NCBI RefSeq assembly: GCF_042655385.1
Contig: NZ_JBHSMA010000011.1
Coordinates: forward strand, 62,001-126,000
Reading direction: 5' to 3'
From: Larkinella bovis
Lineage (GTDB): Bacteria > Bacteroidota > Bacteroidia > Cytophagales > Spirosomataceae
Length of the DNA: 64,000 bases
In this document: in pieces, positions 41,901-49,685 of the stretch
How the letters are laid out: the number at the start of each line of letters is the position of its first letter
Position numbering within the stretch: position 1 is the first letter of the stretch
Made by a program: the position numbers and the translations under genes
The notes under the pieces: generated by a model
Told to the model about the DNA's origin: nothing
The model's database searches: none
What the model saw: only the letters and a program-made list of their open reading frames with translations

Positions 41901-43028
41901 CGTGATGTGGTAAACCTGGAATTTGTTGTTGCCGTAATCGTGGGAAATCACCCAGTAGGTCGTATCGCGGTCGTTTCGCACCGACGCCAGCCGTTCCGTG
42001 GTCATCGAATCGACCAGCGTATTCTTCTCGACAATGGCCCCAATGCCCTGATTGTACCGCATATCGACGGTACTCACGCTCAGAATTTTCTTCCCGTTAA
42101 TCTCGGAAGTCGTATACACTTTGTACAGGTATTCGCAGCCCCGACAGGTGGGTTGCGGCACAATCAGCGCCGACTGGGTGGAATTCTGACTTCCCTGCAA
42201 CTGGGCCGTATCCGCCGGGTTAAGCGGTTTCATCGGATTGCCATTCTTGTCGTAAATATTGATCCCACCGGTGTAGAAAAGAAGCTGGCCTTTGGTATTG
42301 GAGATCGACGAAGAGCCTTCGATGGTGTTCAGTTTCCCGTCGTCCAGTGCCGTGGGACTCCCGCCCGAAAAGTCAATTCCGGCGTTATTTCCGAAATACC
42401 ACTTGGCACCCTGCTGCTGAGGACGCTGCCCGCAGACCTGCACATTGATCCGGTCTTCGACGGAACAGACGTTTTGCCGGTCGGCCTGACTACCAATCCA
42501 GACTTCGACGGAATAACAGCCCGCGCTATCAACCTGAATAGTCTGGGTGGTGTCGCCTTTCGGATACCAGAAAAAACGGGCACCCGCCGGAGCGCCGTTC
42601 GGATACGGATCAAGGGTAATCTTCTGCCCGTTACACAGCATCGTGTCCGTCCGCCAGTTCTGAAACTGGGGCGGAGGGATACCAATTGGAACGTCCTTGG
42701 TAGCGGTCTGAGTAGTTCCATCCTGCATCGTCCGCGTTAACGTCACCGTATACGTGCCGGGGTTATTATACGTGTGTTTGGGCTTGGCTACCGACGATGT
42801 ATCCTGACCGGAACCGGGATCACCAAAACGCCAGACCCGGGACCGGACATTGGGAACCGTATCTTCAAACATGAGCCCCGTTTCGCACGACGGATCCGGA
42901 ATACAAAACTTGCCGCTTACTTTAATGCCCGATGGTCCGGCGGTTTGTGCACGGGCCATGCCGACGAATAGCCCCCAACACAGAAGCATCCACCCCAGCC
43001 GTCGTACCATTCCTGTATAGGTTGTCAT
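38931..43028 (-). CDS. giant secreted PKD-repeat protein with type IX secretion C-terminal domain
   Basis: About 1365 residues from MTTYTGMVRRLG, with a signal peptide ending at ARAQ. Order: a PKD-like domain (HTYNNPGTYTVTLT), a Cys-containing Ig-like unit, a large beta-propeller-like part (WYFGNNAGIDFSGG onwards), a second PKD (HTYAQPGTYSVSLR), then four or so Ig-like repeats each opening with LGPD and a cysteine (LGPDIDSC, LGPDTTVC, LGPDRGKC, LGPDTTLC). It ends with the gliding-motility CHU_C domain: IPDAFTPNGDGQNDLLDVF, VFNRWGEVIFFSND and KWDGLYRGQ. That domain directs type IX secretion and surface attachment (type B signal). A start 17 codons upstream exists but precedes the signal poorly. 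Probably an adhesin or matrix protein. Confidence 0.92.
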   Translation of the reverse strand: MTTYTGMVRRLGWMLLCWGLFVGMARAQTAGPSGIKVSGKFCIPDPSCETGLMFEDTVPNVRSRVWRFGDPGSGQDTSSVAKPKHTYNNPGTYTVTLTRTMQDGTTQTATKDVPIGIPPPQFQNWRTDTMLCNGQKITLDPYPNGAPAGARFFWYPKGDTTQTIQVDSAGCYSVEVWIGSQADRQNVCSVEDRINVQVCGQRPQQQGAKWYFGNNAGIDFSGGSPTALDDGKLNTIEGSSSISNTKGQLLFYTGGINIYDKNGNPMKPLNPADTAQLQGSQNSTQSALIVPQPTCRGCEYLYKVYTTSEINGKKILSVSTVDMRYNQGIGAIVEKNTLVDSMTTERLASVRNDRDTTYWVISHDYGNNKFQVYHITKNGAEGPTEYALGMAHDTTTKGEGYMKIGPADTTGNGNRPLAVVVPGPPTNYVEVFTFNDSTGVMTGGPRINIGPAPPKAYGVEFSPDGSKLYVTLQGDTAHASQILIYDLTNPDPAAIEASKSVLDSTKNREYGALQIGSDGRIYVAIKNGSSLGVIENPNDELLAPATFNPNGVNLNGPTSQLGLPNMVANFNEPSSSPGFSYADTCAGSPTQFTVTPMCPPLKDNYTWNWGDGSAPFSSTATQATHTYAQPGTYSVSLRIVTMRSDGGICKDTLITQQVTIVKTPDPINLGPDIDSCRNIVTLDAKVEAGLYLWIRNGRLIRGYNGRTLPVTVPGSSAYNGIPPGQFIVIAANGGCFSSDTINVTLRRPPNFSLGPDTTVCLNGSITLSAPGNAWTSFQWSNGSTGRTTTVDKAGEYSVIVKDINGCENTDTVAVVALPKPAVTAFLTPPTGCTTADGSIRLSVGSATVRRYEWSFGGQPIGDTTALLQGIRDGEYSVRIISDNACTVDTTITLRSNNSIELQAQPKTALCTVPQSGSIQLTIVRGRPTEFIWRDASGTVVGNGSGLTGIDGGVYSVEARDAGGCLDTLNNIRVPVDTTGFVSLGPDRGKCIGDTILLATLVQTPGDVYQWNTGQTTPSINVTTPGPYRLTVRNALTGCQGSDEIVVSFNPKPIVEAGPPLEICANAPILTLSGATPAGGFWTGRGVDSTGRFTPADSLAGTLPIVLTYWASQGGCEASDRKIVFVQLPPTVSLGPDTTLCPSPDFRLEVTASTGATYQWSTGATTASIQPSASGTYSVVATQGACKVSDEVKLTFLPLPNFSLTKEVPLCVGDNGKAVLQATGASDLTYFWPHSGDSTPRITVLDVGKYAIRVTGTNGCVRTDTAFVVDKCEPRVVIPDAFTPNGDGQNDLLDVFTSYVTDFEFRVFNRWGEVIFFSNDPEQKWDGLYRGQAYPSMVYAYSITFKSLYYPERPKVVKRGSILLVR

Positions 43029-43283
43029 TCGTTGCCAATAATAATCTCCAGTACCTCGCCTGACCCGTTTTTGTTGCATTCCGTTGCTTTCATTGGTGTT
43101 AAACCGGGCAAATTGTAAACGAAATGGCGACCCTAAAAATTTTATAGGTCCCCGCTCATAGATTTCGTCGCCGGTCGCTACCTTTATCTACGCGGGTTAG
43201 TGCAATTTTACGCCAAAAATACGTTTATGTTTTAGTGTTTACCGGAAGTAGTTTGGCAGGTTGTTTGCATTAAAGATACAGAT

Positions 43284-44318
43284 ATGTTGAAACGTTACAT
43301 TCTTTTACTCCTTGGCTGGTTAACCGTCGGTACGGTTTGGGCACAGGATCCGCAGTTTTCCCAGTTCTACGCGGCTCCCCTGTACCTGAACCCCGCCTTT
43401 GCCGGTTCGGCCCTGGCCCCGCGTGTGATGGTCAATTACCGCAACCAATGGCCTGCCGTGACCAACTACGTGACGTCAATGGTGAGCGTGGACCACTTCT
43501 TTGAACGCTATAACAGCGGTGTTGGTTTGATGCTTCAGAATGATAACCAAGGCCAGGGACGTATTCGGTCGACCGACATCGGTTTGCAATACTCGTATCA
43601 GATTCAGGTAGCCGACCAAACGTTCGTTCGCCTGGGCGTGCAGGGTTCCTACGTCAACCGCTCCATCAACTGGTTTGGACTTACCTTCGGTGATCAATAC
43701 AATAACGGCGGTTTTACCGGCAACCCGACCACCGATCCGGTCGTGACCAACGGTTCGCCTAAAGTGTCGTACCTGGATTTCTCGACCGGCGGTTTGCTGT
43801 ATTCCGACTGGTACTGGATCGGCGTAGCCGCCCATCACCTCAGCCGCCCGAATCAGGGGGTTTTTATCGTGAGCGACGAAAGCCGGCTGCCGCTCAAAGG
43901 CAGCGTTCATGCCGGTTTACGGATTCCATTTGCCGGTTTTACGGGTCTGGGCGACGAATGGGATCGTGAAAAAACCATTTCCCCCGCCGTCAATTACCGG
44001 TTTCAGGGCAAGTACGATCAACTGGATCTGGGGGTTTACATGACCTACTCGCCAATAGTTGTCGGGCTCTGGTACCGGGGCCTGCCGTTGAAAAAATACG
44101 CGCCCAACATCACCAACCGCGAATCGCTCATCGCCCTGGTCGGTTTCCGTCAGGATGCGTTCTCAATCGGTTACAGCTACGATGCCACCATTTCCTCCCT
44201 CGGCCCCGGCAGCGGGGGTGCTCACGAAATCTCGCTTTCGTACACCTTCGAAAACTGGCCCCCGGGCAAACCCAAAAACCGCAACTCCCGCAAACAGCTC
44301 TCCTGTCCGAAATTCTGA
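43284..44318 (+). CDS. PorP/SprF-family outer membrane protein
   Basis: A 344-residue barrel protein with signal peptide (LLGWLTVGTVWAQ) and the family opening DPQFSQFYAAPLYLNPAFAGSA. PorP/SprF proteins are partners of type IX secretion, often encoded next to one type B cargo that they help deliver or anchor. Here it diverges from the CHU_C gene across 255 bp, which strongly suggests they are a cognate pair. The central repeat of aromatic strands and GFRQDAFSIGYSYD near the end fit a beta barrel. Confidence 0.93.
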   Translation: MLKRYILLLLGWLTVGTVWAQDPQFSQFYAAPLYLNPAFAGSALAPRVMVNYRNQWPAVTNYVTSMVSVDHFFERYNSGVGLMLQNDNQGQGRIRSTDIGLQYSYQIQVADQTFVRLGVQGSYVNRSINWFGLTFGDQYNNGGFTGNPTTDPVVTNGSPKVSYLDFSTGGLLYSDWYWIGVAAHHLSRPNQGVFIVSDESRLPLKGSVHAGLRIPFAGFTGLGDEWDREKTISPAVNYRFQGKYDQLDLGVYMTYSPIVVGLWYRGLPLKKYAPNITNRESLIALVGFRQDAFSIGYSYDATISSLGPGSGGAHEISLSYTFENWPPGKPKNRNSRKQLSCPKF

Positions 44319-44348
44319 CGCTAGCCCAAAACCGGGCAGGGTTTACCG

Positions 44349-45617
44349 TCAGCCAAGGTCTTTGACGACCAACTGCACCGTGTAGCGGCTTTTCTGCTCG
44401 ACCAGCAGCTTTTTGTTGACCAGCACCCGATCGATGGTTTTTTCGTCGTAATGCCGGATGGTGATCAATTCCAGCCCCTCGTTGTAACTGATCCGGAAAT
44501 CTTCCTGCAACTGCGGTAGCAGCCGGGCCAGACGTTCCGGCTGGTTATCGACAACGACCGAAAAACTGATGGCGGTATTCTGCATCAGATTGATTTTGAT
44601 GCCATATTCCGCAAACTGGCCGAAAATCTTACTCAGATTTTCTTCGGCAATGAACGAAAAGTCCTTCGGATGCAGCGAAATCAGCGTCTGGTTCATCTTA
44701 AAAATGAACGACGGGATGGGCAAGCGTTTTTCAAAATTTCCAATGACGGTTCCCGGTTCCTCCGGTTTCAGAAACGACCGCACGTAGAGTGGAATTTCCT
44801 TATTCTGCAGCGGTTTGATGGTTTTCGGATGAATGACCGTCGCACCGTAATAGGCCAGTTCGATGGCATCCTGGTAGGTCAACTGGTCGATTTTAACGGT
44901 TTCATCGAACCAGCGGGGATCGGCATTCAGAACACCCGGCACATCTTTCCAGATGGTAACGCTTTCGGCGTCGAGACAGTAAGCAAAAATAGCCGCTGTA
45001 TAGTCCGAGCCATCGCGCCCCAGGGTCGTTGTGTTGCCTTCGTCTGTACTTCCCACAAAACCCTGCGTAATGACAACGCTCGTATCCAGCAATTCGGCGA
45101 GTGTATCCGTGATGTATTCACAGGTTTGATCCCAATCGACCTTTCCTTCACGGTAGCTATCGTCCGTCCGGATCAGCCGCCGGGCATCCACCCAGTAGGA
45201 ATCCAGCCCCGATTGGTTCAGATACGCATTAACGATGCGGGTCGACAGCAGTTCGCCGAACGAAACCAGTTGGTCATAAATCCGGTCGGGAGGGCTGTAG
45301 GCATCCGGTTCCTGACTCAGCGTAGCTTCAATGTCCACAAACAGCTCAAAAACCGGCTCAAAAATCGCCGGATTGCTACCGGACAACTCATTGATCACCT
45401 GCTCGTGTTTTGCCCGTATATCCTGCCAGAGGCTGTGTACATCGGGCTGCTGGCGGAGGTAAGCCCAGGTCAATTGTTCCAGCGCATTGGTGGTTTCGCC
45501 CATCGCCGAAATCACGACCAGCAATTGTTTCGGATCTTGTTGCCGGATAATGCCCGCTACATTCCGAACGCCCTGGGCATCTTTCACCGACGCTCCACCG
45601 AACTTAAATACATGCAT
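44349..45617 (-). CDS. lysC: aspartate kinase, monofunctional
   Basis: Phosphorylates aspartate, the first step to lysine, threonine and methionine, and so feeds threonine to the ilvA route. The 422-residue product starts MHVFKFGGASVKDAQG (ATG 45617), the classical kinase opening; TTLGRDGSDYTAAIFAYCLDAESVTIWKDVPGVLNADPR is the nucleotide/substrate region, and two ACT-type regulatory units fill about 285-422. A longer frame upstream adds 25 residues with no family match. Converges on porP. Confidence 0.94.
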   Translation of the reverse strand: MHVFKFGGASVKDAQGVRNVAGIIRQQDPKQLLVVISAMGETTNALEQLTWAYLRQQPDVHSLWQDIRAKHEQVINELSGSNPAIFEPVFELFVDIEATLSQEPDAYSPPDRIYDQLVSFGELLSTRIVNAYLNQSGLDSYWVDARRLIRTDDSYREGKVDWDQTCEYITDTLAELLDTSVVITQGFVGSTDEGNTTTLGRDGSDYTAAIFAYCLDAESVTIWKDVPGVLNADPRWFDETVKIDQLTYQDAIELAYYGATVIHPKTIKPLQNKEIPLYVRSFLKPEEPGTVIGNFEKRLPIPSFIFKMNQTLISLHPKDFSFIAEENLSKIFGQFAEYGIKINLMQNTAISFSVVVDNQPERLARLLPQLQEDFRISYNEGLELITIRHYDEKTIDRVLVNKKLLVEQKSRYTVQLVVKDLG

Positions 45618-45728
45618 TTTACGATCCGTAATGAAAAGGAACGCGGTTGAGTCGCCGGTACGGTCGATCAACGAAAATCCGCATCTCAACATCGCACGAA
45701 CGGCCCAACCGCGCTGCCGGAAAAATTA

Positions 45729-47663
45729 TCAAGCGGTTACCGCCCGCTCGGTATAAATCAGTTCACGAACGGCATTGGCAATGCCCTGGGGGTCAAAACC
45801 GCATTCCCGGTGCAGGTCAATCTGTTCGCCGTGTTCAATAATGGCATCCGGAATACCCAGCCGCTTCACGCGGGCTACATAGCCATGATCGGTCATAAAC
45901 TCCAGCACCGCGCTGCCAAAACCGCCCATCAGACAACCATCTTCAACCGTCAGCACCTTATCGTAGCGCTGGAAGATTTCGTGAAGCATGGCCTCATCGA
46001 GCGGTTTTACAAACCGCATATCGTAATGGGCGGGCTGGATATGTTCGTTTTCGAGAAGATTGCAGGCCGTCACGGCGTAATTTCCGATGGGGCCAATGGT
46101 CAAAATCGCCACTTCCCGACCGTCGCGAATTTTGCGTCCTTTCCCGATTTCGATCGGCTCCAGCGGGGTTTTCCAGTTGGGCATAACGCCTTCCCCCCGC
46201 GGATACCGGATCGTAAAGGCCTGTTTACCCTCCTGAATCGTACCAGACTGCGCCGTAAACATCAGATTACGAAGTTCCTGCTCGTTCATGGGGCTGGATA
46301 CAATCATGTTCGGTACGCAACGCATGAACGCCAGATCGTACGCACCGTGGTGCGTTGGCCCGTCGGCCCCGGCAAAACCGGCCCGATCGAGACAGAAAAT
46401 AACCGGCAACTCCTGAATACAGACGTCATGAATGACCTGATCGTAGGCCCGCTGCATGAACGTGGAGTAAATATTGCAGAAAACCACCTGCCCCTGCGTG
46501 GCCATACCCGCCGAGAAGGTCACGGCATGCTGTTCGGCAATACCGACGTCAAACGCCCGGTCCGGGATGGCTTTCATCATGATGTTCATCGACGACCCCG
46601 ACGGCATGGCGGGCGTGACGCCCACAATTTTCTCGTTGACTTCCGCCAGTTCGACCAGGGTATGCCCGAAAACATCCTGGTATTTGGGCGGTTGGGGCGT
46701 ATCGTAAACTTTCTTTTTGATTTCACCCGTCACCTTATCGAACAAACCGGGTGCGTGCCATTTGGTCTGATCCTTCTCGGCGGGGCCGTAGCCCTTGCCT
46801 TTTACCGTCAGACAGTGCAGCAGTTTGGGTCCGGGAATATCTTTCAGATCGTTCATGACACTGACCAGATGATCGATGTCATGGCCGTCGATGGGACCAA
46901 AATACCGCAAATGCAGCGATTCGAACAGGTTGCTCTGTTTCAGCAGCGACGCTTTCAGGCCGGTTTCGATTTTGGAAACGATATCCTGGGCGCTTTTGCC
47001 GAAATTGCTCATTTTGCCCAACAGGTTCCAGACTTCGTCTTTCACCTTGTTGTAGGTCGGCGAGGTGGTAATGTCGGTCAGGTATTCGCGCAGGGCACCC
47101 ACATTCGGGTCAATGGACATGCAGTTATCGTTCAGGATAATCAGCAGATCGGCTTCTGTCGAGCCCGCGTGGTTCATGCCTTCAAACGCCAGACCGGCCG
47201 TCATGGCTCCGTCGCCAATGACGGCAATATGGTGTCGTTTCGGATTATTTTGCAGTTGGGAAGCCACCGCCATCCCCAAAGCCGCCGAAATCGACGTGGA
47301 TGAGTGACCTACGCCGAAGGCGTCGTAGGGACTTTCCTTGCGTTTCGGAAAACCGGACAAGCCCTTGTAAAACCGGTTGGTATGAAAATTGTCGCGCCGG
47401 CCGGTCAGAATTTTGTGGCCGTACGCCTGATGGCCCACGTCCCAAACCAGCTGATCGTCCGGTGTATTGAACACGTAATGAAGGGCCACCGTTAGCTCGA
47501 CTACGCCCAGACTTGCGCCGAAATGCCCGCCGTATACTGAAACGTTATCAACGATGAATTGCCGGAGTTCGGCACAGACTTGCGGGAGCGCGGTTTGATC
47601 TAGATTCCGGAGGTCTTCCGGTTTGTCAATCTTGGCGAGCAGCTTGCCGGGTGTGATCAACAT
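45729..47663 (-). CDS. dxs: 1-deoxy-D-xylulose-5-phosphate synthase
   Basis: Thiamine-diphosphate transketolase of the MEP isoprenoid pathway. The 644 residues have the three domains: GHQAYGHKILTGRRD and GDGAMTAGLAFEGMNHAG in the first, GIAEQHAVTFSAGMA and CLDRAGFAGADGPTHHGAYD in the second, and a C-terminal domain ending ALVxLAHR-like. Full length. Followed by the lysC gene but transcribed from its own promoter. Confidence 0.96.
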   Translation of the reverse strand: MLITPGKLLAKIDKPEDLRNLDQTALPQVCAELRQFIVDNVSVYGGHFGASLGVVELTVALHYVFNTPDDQLVWDVGHQAYGHKILTGRRDNFHTNRFYKGLSGFPKRKESPYDAFGVGHSSTSISAALGMAVASQLQNNPKRHHIAVIGDGAMTAGLAFEGMNHAGSTEADLLIILNDNCMSIDPNVGALREYLTDITTSPTYNKVKDEVWNLLGKMSNFGKSAQDIVSKIETGLKASLLKQSNLFESLHLRYFGPIDGHDIDHLVSVMNDLKDIPGPKLLHCLTVKGKGYGPAEKDQTKWHAPGLFDKVTGEIKKKVYDTPQPPKYQDVFGHTLVELAEVNEKIVGVTPAMPSGSSMNIMMKAIPDRAFDVGIAEQHAVTFSAGMATQGQVVFCNIYSTFMQRAYDQVIHDVCIQELPVIFCLDRAGFAGADGPTHHGAYDLAFMRCVPNMIVSSPMNEQELRNLMFTAQSGTIQEGKQAFTIRYPRGEGVMPNWKTPLEPIEIGKGRKIRDGREVAILTIGPIGNYAVTACNLLENEHIQPAHYDMRFVKPLDEAMLHEIFQRYDKVLTVEDGCLMGGFGSAVLEFMTDHGYVARVKRLGIPDAIIEHGEQIDLHRECGFDPQGIANAVRELIYTERAVTA

Positions 47664-47751
47664 AGTGAGTAGGCTGGTAAAAATTGTTTTTCATAAACTC
47701 GCTGTGATAACAAACTGTTTTACAACGTACGTTCATGAAATAATGGCCGGG

Positions 47752-47759
47752 CAAAAGTA
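47752..47759 (-). promoter_or_regulatory. -7 promoter element for dxs
   Basis: Minus-strand TACTTTTG fits TAnnTTTG, about 90 bp from the dxs ATG. The stretch 47664-47948 otherwise holds no gene: this promoter, an A-rich tract, and the hairpin at 47831-47869. Confidence 0.5.
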
Positions 47760-47830
47760 CAAAAAAAATACAAACTGTCTATTCAATGAACCAATTCAAC
47801 CGCCCGGAAAGGTCGCCCTGGTAAAAGACC

Positions 47831-47869
47831 CGAAAAGCACCCCAAAATTGCATTTTAAGGTGCTTTTCG
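47831..47869 (-). terminator. terminator of the rhomboid gene pair
   Basis: CGAAAAGCACC (47831-47841) and GGTGCTTTTCG (47859-47869) are perfect 11-bp arms around 17 nt. It lies 80 bp past the stop of the second rhomboid gene, ahead of the dxs promoter. Confidence 0.6.
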
Positions 47870-47948
47870 TGAAATCATCAAACATAGCCTTGTTTCTTCA
47901 GCGAAAAACCGCTTCACGATTTCCGCGAGAAAAATACAATTTTAAGAT

Positions 47949-48869
47949 TTAACCCCGCTGACTGGCCCGAAACAATTTCTGTTTTTCTTCCCGCGTCAGG
48001 CTTTCGTAACCCGACCGCGAAATTTTATCCAGAATAGCATCGATTTCGTCCTGATCCGGCATAGAAACGGCCGATGAGGACGAGGGCGCGGTATACGCAC
48101 CGGCACTCATGCTGGCACTGCTGCGCTGGCGGTACGACACCTTAACCGGCGGTTTTTTCCGGAACAGGCTCTGCCAGCCGTCCATGACCCAGTAGATGGG
48201 TTGGCCCAGATCCGTTCCATTCTGCAACATTTTAATAAACAGAAAACCGATCACCGCTCCGCCAAGGTGGGAAAGTTCCCCCCCCGCATTGGGGCCAATT
48301 GACCGGGCCAGCGACAGAATGATGTAGAAGAAGGCGATGTATTTGATTCGGACCGGACCGAAAAACAGCAGATGAAAGGTGTAATTCGGCAAGAGCGTTG
48401 ATGCCCCCACCGCCACGGAGAAGGCTGCCGCCGAAGCGCCCCACATCCGGGCTTCGCTCACCTGGGCGTGGAAATACGGAAGCAGGTTGTAAATGGCAAT
48501 ATACGCCAGCCCGCCGGCCAAACCGCCCAGCATATACAGGGCAACGAGCCGCCGATTGCCGAGGTATTCGTCAATCAGCCGCCCGAACCAGTACAGAAAG
48601 AGCATGTTGAACAGGATATGAAAAACGTCTTCGTGCGTGAAGAAGTACGTAATCATAGTCCACGGTTTCATGATGAGAGTGCCCAGCGAAGCCGGTAACT
48701 GGAGTTGATCGACAATCAGGCCATAGACGCCCGACATTTCTGCCAGGGTCAGGATGACTTTCAGGATCAAAAGCAGTAAAAACACAATGGTATTAATAAG
48801 AATCAACTGCACCAACGTGTTGTTGGGCTTGTTGAATTCGCTCCGGAAGTCATCTAACAGTCCACTCAT
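47949..48869 (-). CDS. rhomboid-family membrane protease with C-terminal DUF6576-like tail
   Basis: A 306-residue protein with six hydrophobic helices. The catalytic serine lies in WGASAAAFSVAVG, where the family GxSG reads GASA, and the histidine in LSHLGGAVIG. The loop motif FTHEDVFHILFNMLFLYWFG matches rhomboids. A cytoplasmic tail ends in DEIDAILDKISRSGYESLTREEKQKLF, which fits the DUF6576 element often seen on Bacteroidota rhomboids. The start is ATG 48869; the GTG just upstream is unlikely. It follows the other rhomboid gene by 3 bp. Confidence 0.88.
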   Translation of the reverse strand: MSGLLDDFRSEFNKPNNTLVQLILINTIVFLLLLILKVILTLAEMSGVYGLIVDQLQLPASLGTLIMKPWTMITYFFTHEDVFHILFNMLFLYWFGRLIDEYLGNRRLVALYMLGGLAGGLAYIAIYNLLPYFHAQVSEARMWGASAAAFSVAVGASTLLPNYTFHLLFFGPVRIKYIAFFYIILSLARSIGPNAGGELSHLGGAVIGFLFIKMLQNGTDLGQPIYWVMDGWQSLFRKKPPVKVSYRQRSSASMSAGAYTAPSSSSAVSMPDQDEIDAILDKISRSGYESLTREEKQKLFRASQRG

Positions 48870-48872
48870 CAC

Positions 48873-49652
48873 TCAATAAAAATTATTTCTTTGTTTACCC
48901 CAATATTTCACCAGTATGAAGGCAAACAGCATACCACCAATGTGGGCAAAATGCGCTACATTGTCGGCCTGCGCCCGATAAACACCCGAATACAACTCGT
49001 ATGCGCCGTAAAATGCCACCAGGTATTTGGCCTTGATGGGAATCGGCGGAAATAACAGGAAAAGTTCGGTATTTGGAAATAATAATCCAAATGCCATCAA
49101 TATTCCGAAGATCGCCCCCGACGCGCCAACCATCGGTATCGCCAGTTGCTGCTCGTAATACGAGGTAACCAGTTGCACCGCTCCCCGCATATACGACGGA
49201 TTGTTGGGGCTTTCTTCAAATACCCGTAAAAAATTGTCGCCCTGGGCAAGCAGGCCCCGGTCCGACAAGAACAATTCCAGCGACTCCGGTGTCGGGCTAC
49301 TTTTGAAAGCAGCCACTGCATCTCGTAACTGGCTGGCTTCAAAATAGTTTACGCCAGAAAATAATAATCCGGCCCCAATGCCGGTAATCAGGTAAAAAAT
49401 GGTGAATCGCTTGCTCCCCCAAACCGTCTCCAGCATGGGACCAAAGAAGAATAACCCCAGCATATTACTGAAAAGATGCCAGAAATCGGCATGCAAAAAC
49501 ATATGCGTGACTAATTGGTGCGGACCAAATGCCGGTGAAAGAAACGAATACAGTCCGAAAGAGCTAATCAGATCGATTCCCGACGCTTTTACAAAAAATA
49601 AACCAATATTAATCAAAAGGAGCGCCCTGACAACCGGCGTAAGGTTCGACAT
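48873..49652 (-). CDS. rhomboid-family intramembrane serine protease
   Basis: A 259-residue membrane protease with the canonical GxSG site (VGASGAIFGILMAFG) and catalytic histidine in HFAHIGGMLFAF, plus LHADFWHLFSNMLGLFFFG. Between helices there is a soluble insert of about 60 residues (115-175). It is translated just ahead of the second rhomboid, so the two are made together. Natural substrates are unknown. The site is intact, unlike its downstream neighbour. Confidence 0.9.
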   Translation of the reverse strand: MSNLTPVVRALLLINIGLFFVKASGIDLISSFGLYSFLSPAFGPHQLVTHMFLHADFWHLFSNMLGLFFFGPMLETVWGSKRFTIFYLITGIGAGLLFSGVNYFEASQLRDAVAAFKSSPTPESLELFLSDRGLLAQGDNFLRVFEESPNNPSYMRGAVQLVTSYYEQQLAIPMVGASGAIFGILMAFGLLFPNTELFLLFPPIPIKAKYLVAFYGAYELYSGVYRAQADNVAHFAHIGGMLFAFILVKYWGKQRNNFY

Positions 49653-49685
49653 AAAGGTGTAACGTTTTCTGGCAAAGTAATCATA

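Noticed and set aside
45810..47303. A 497-codon plus-strand frame opposite dxs
   Set aside because: Pure shadow of dxs, with unnatural composition and no motifs.
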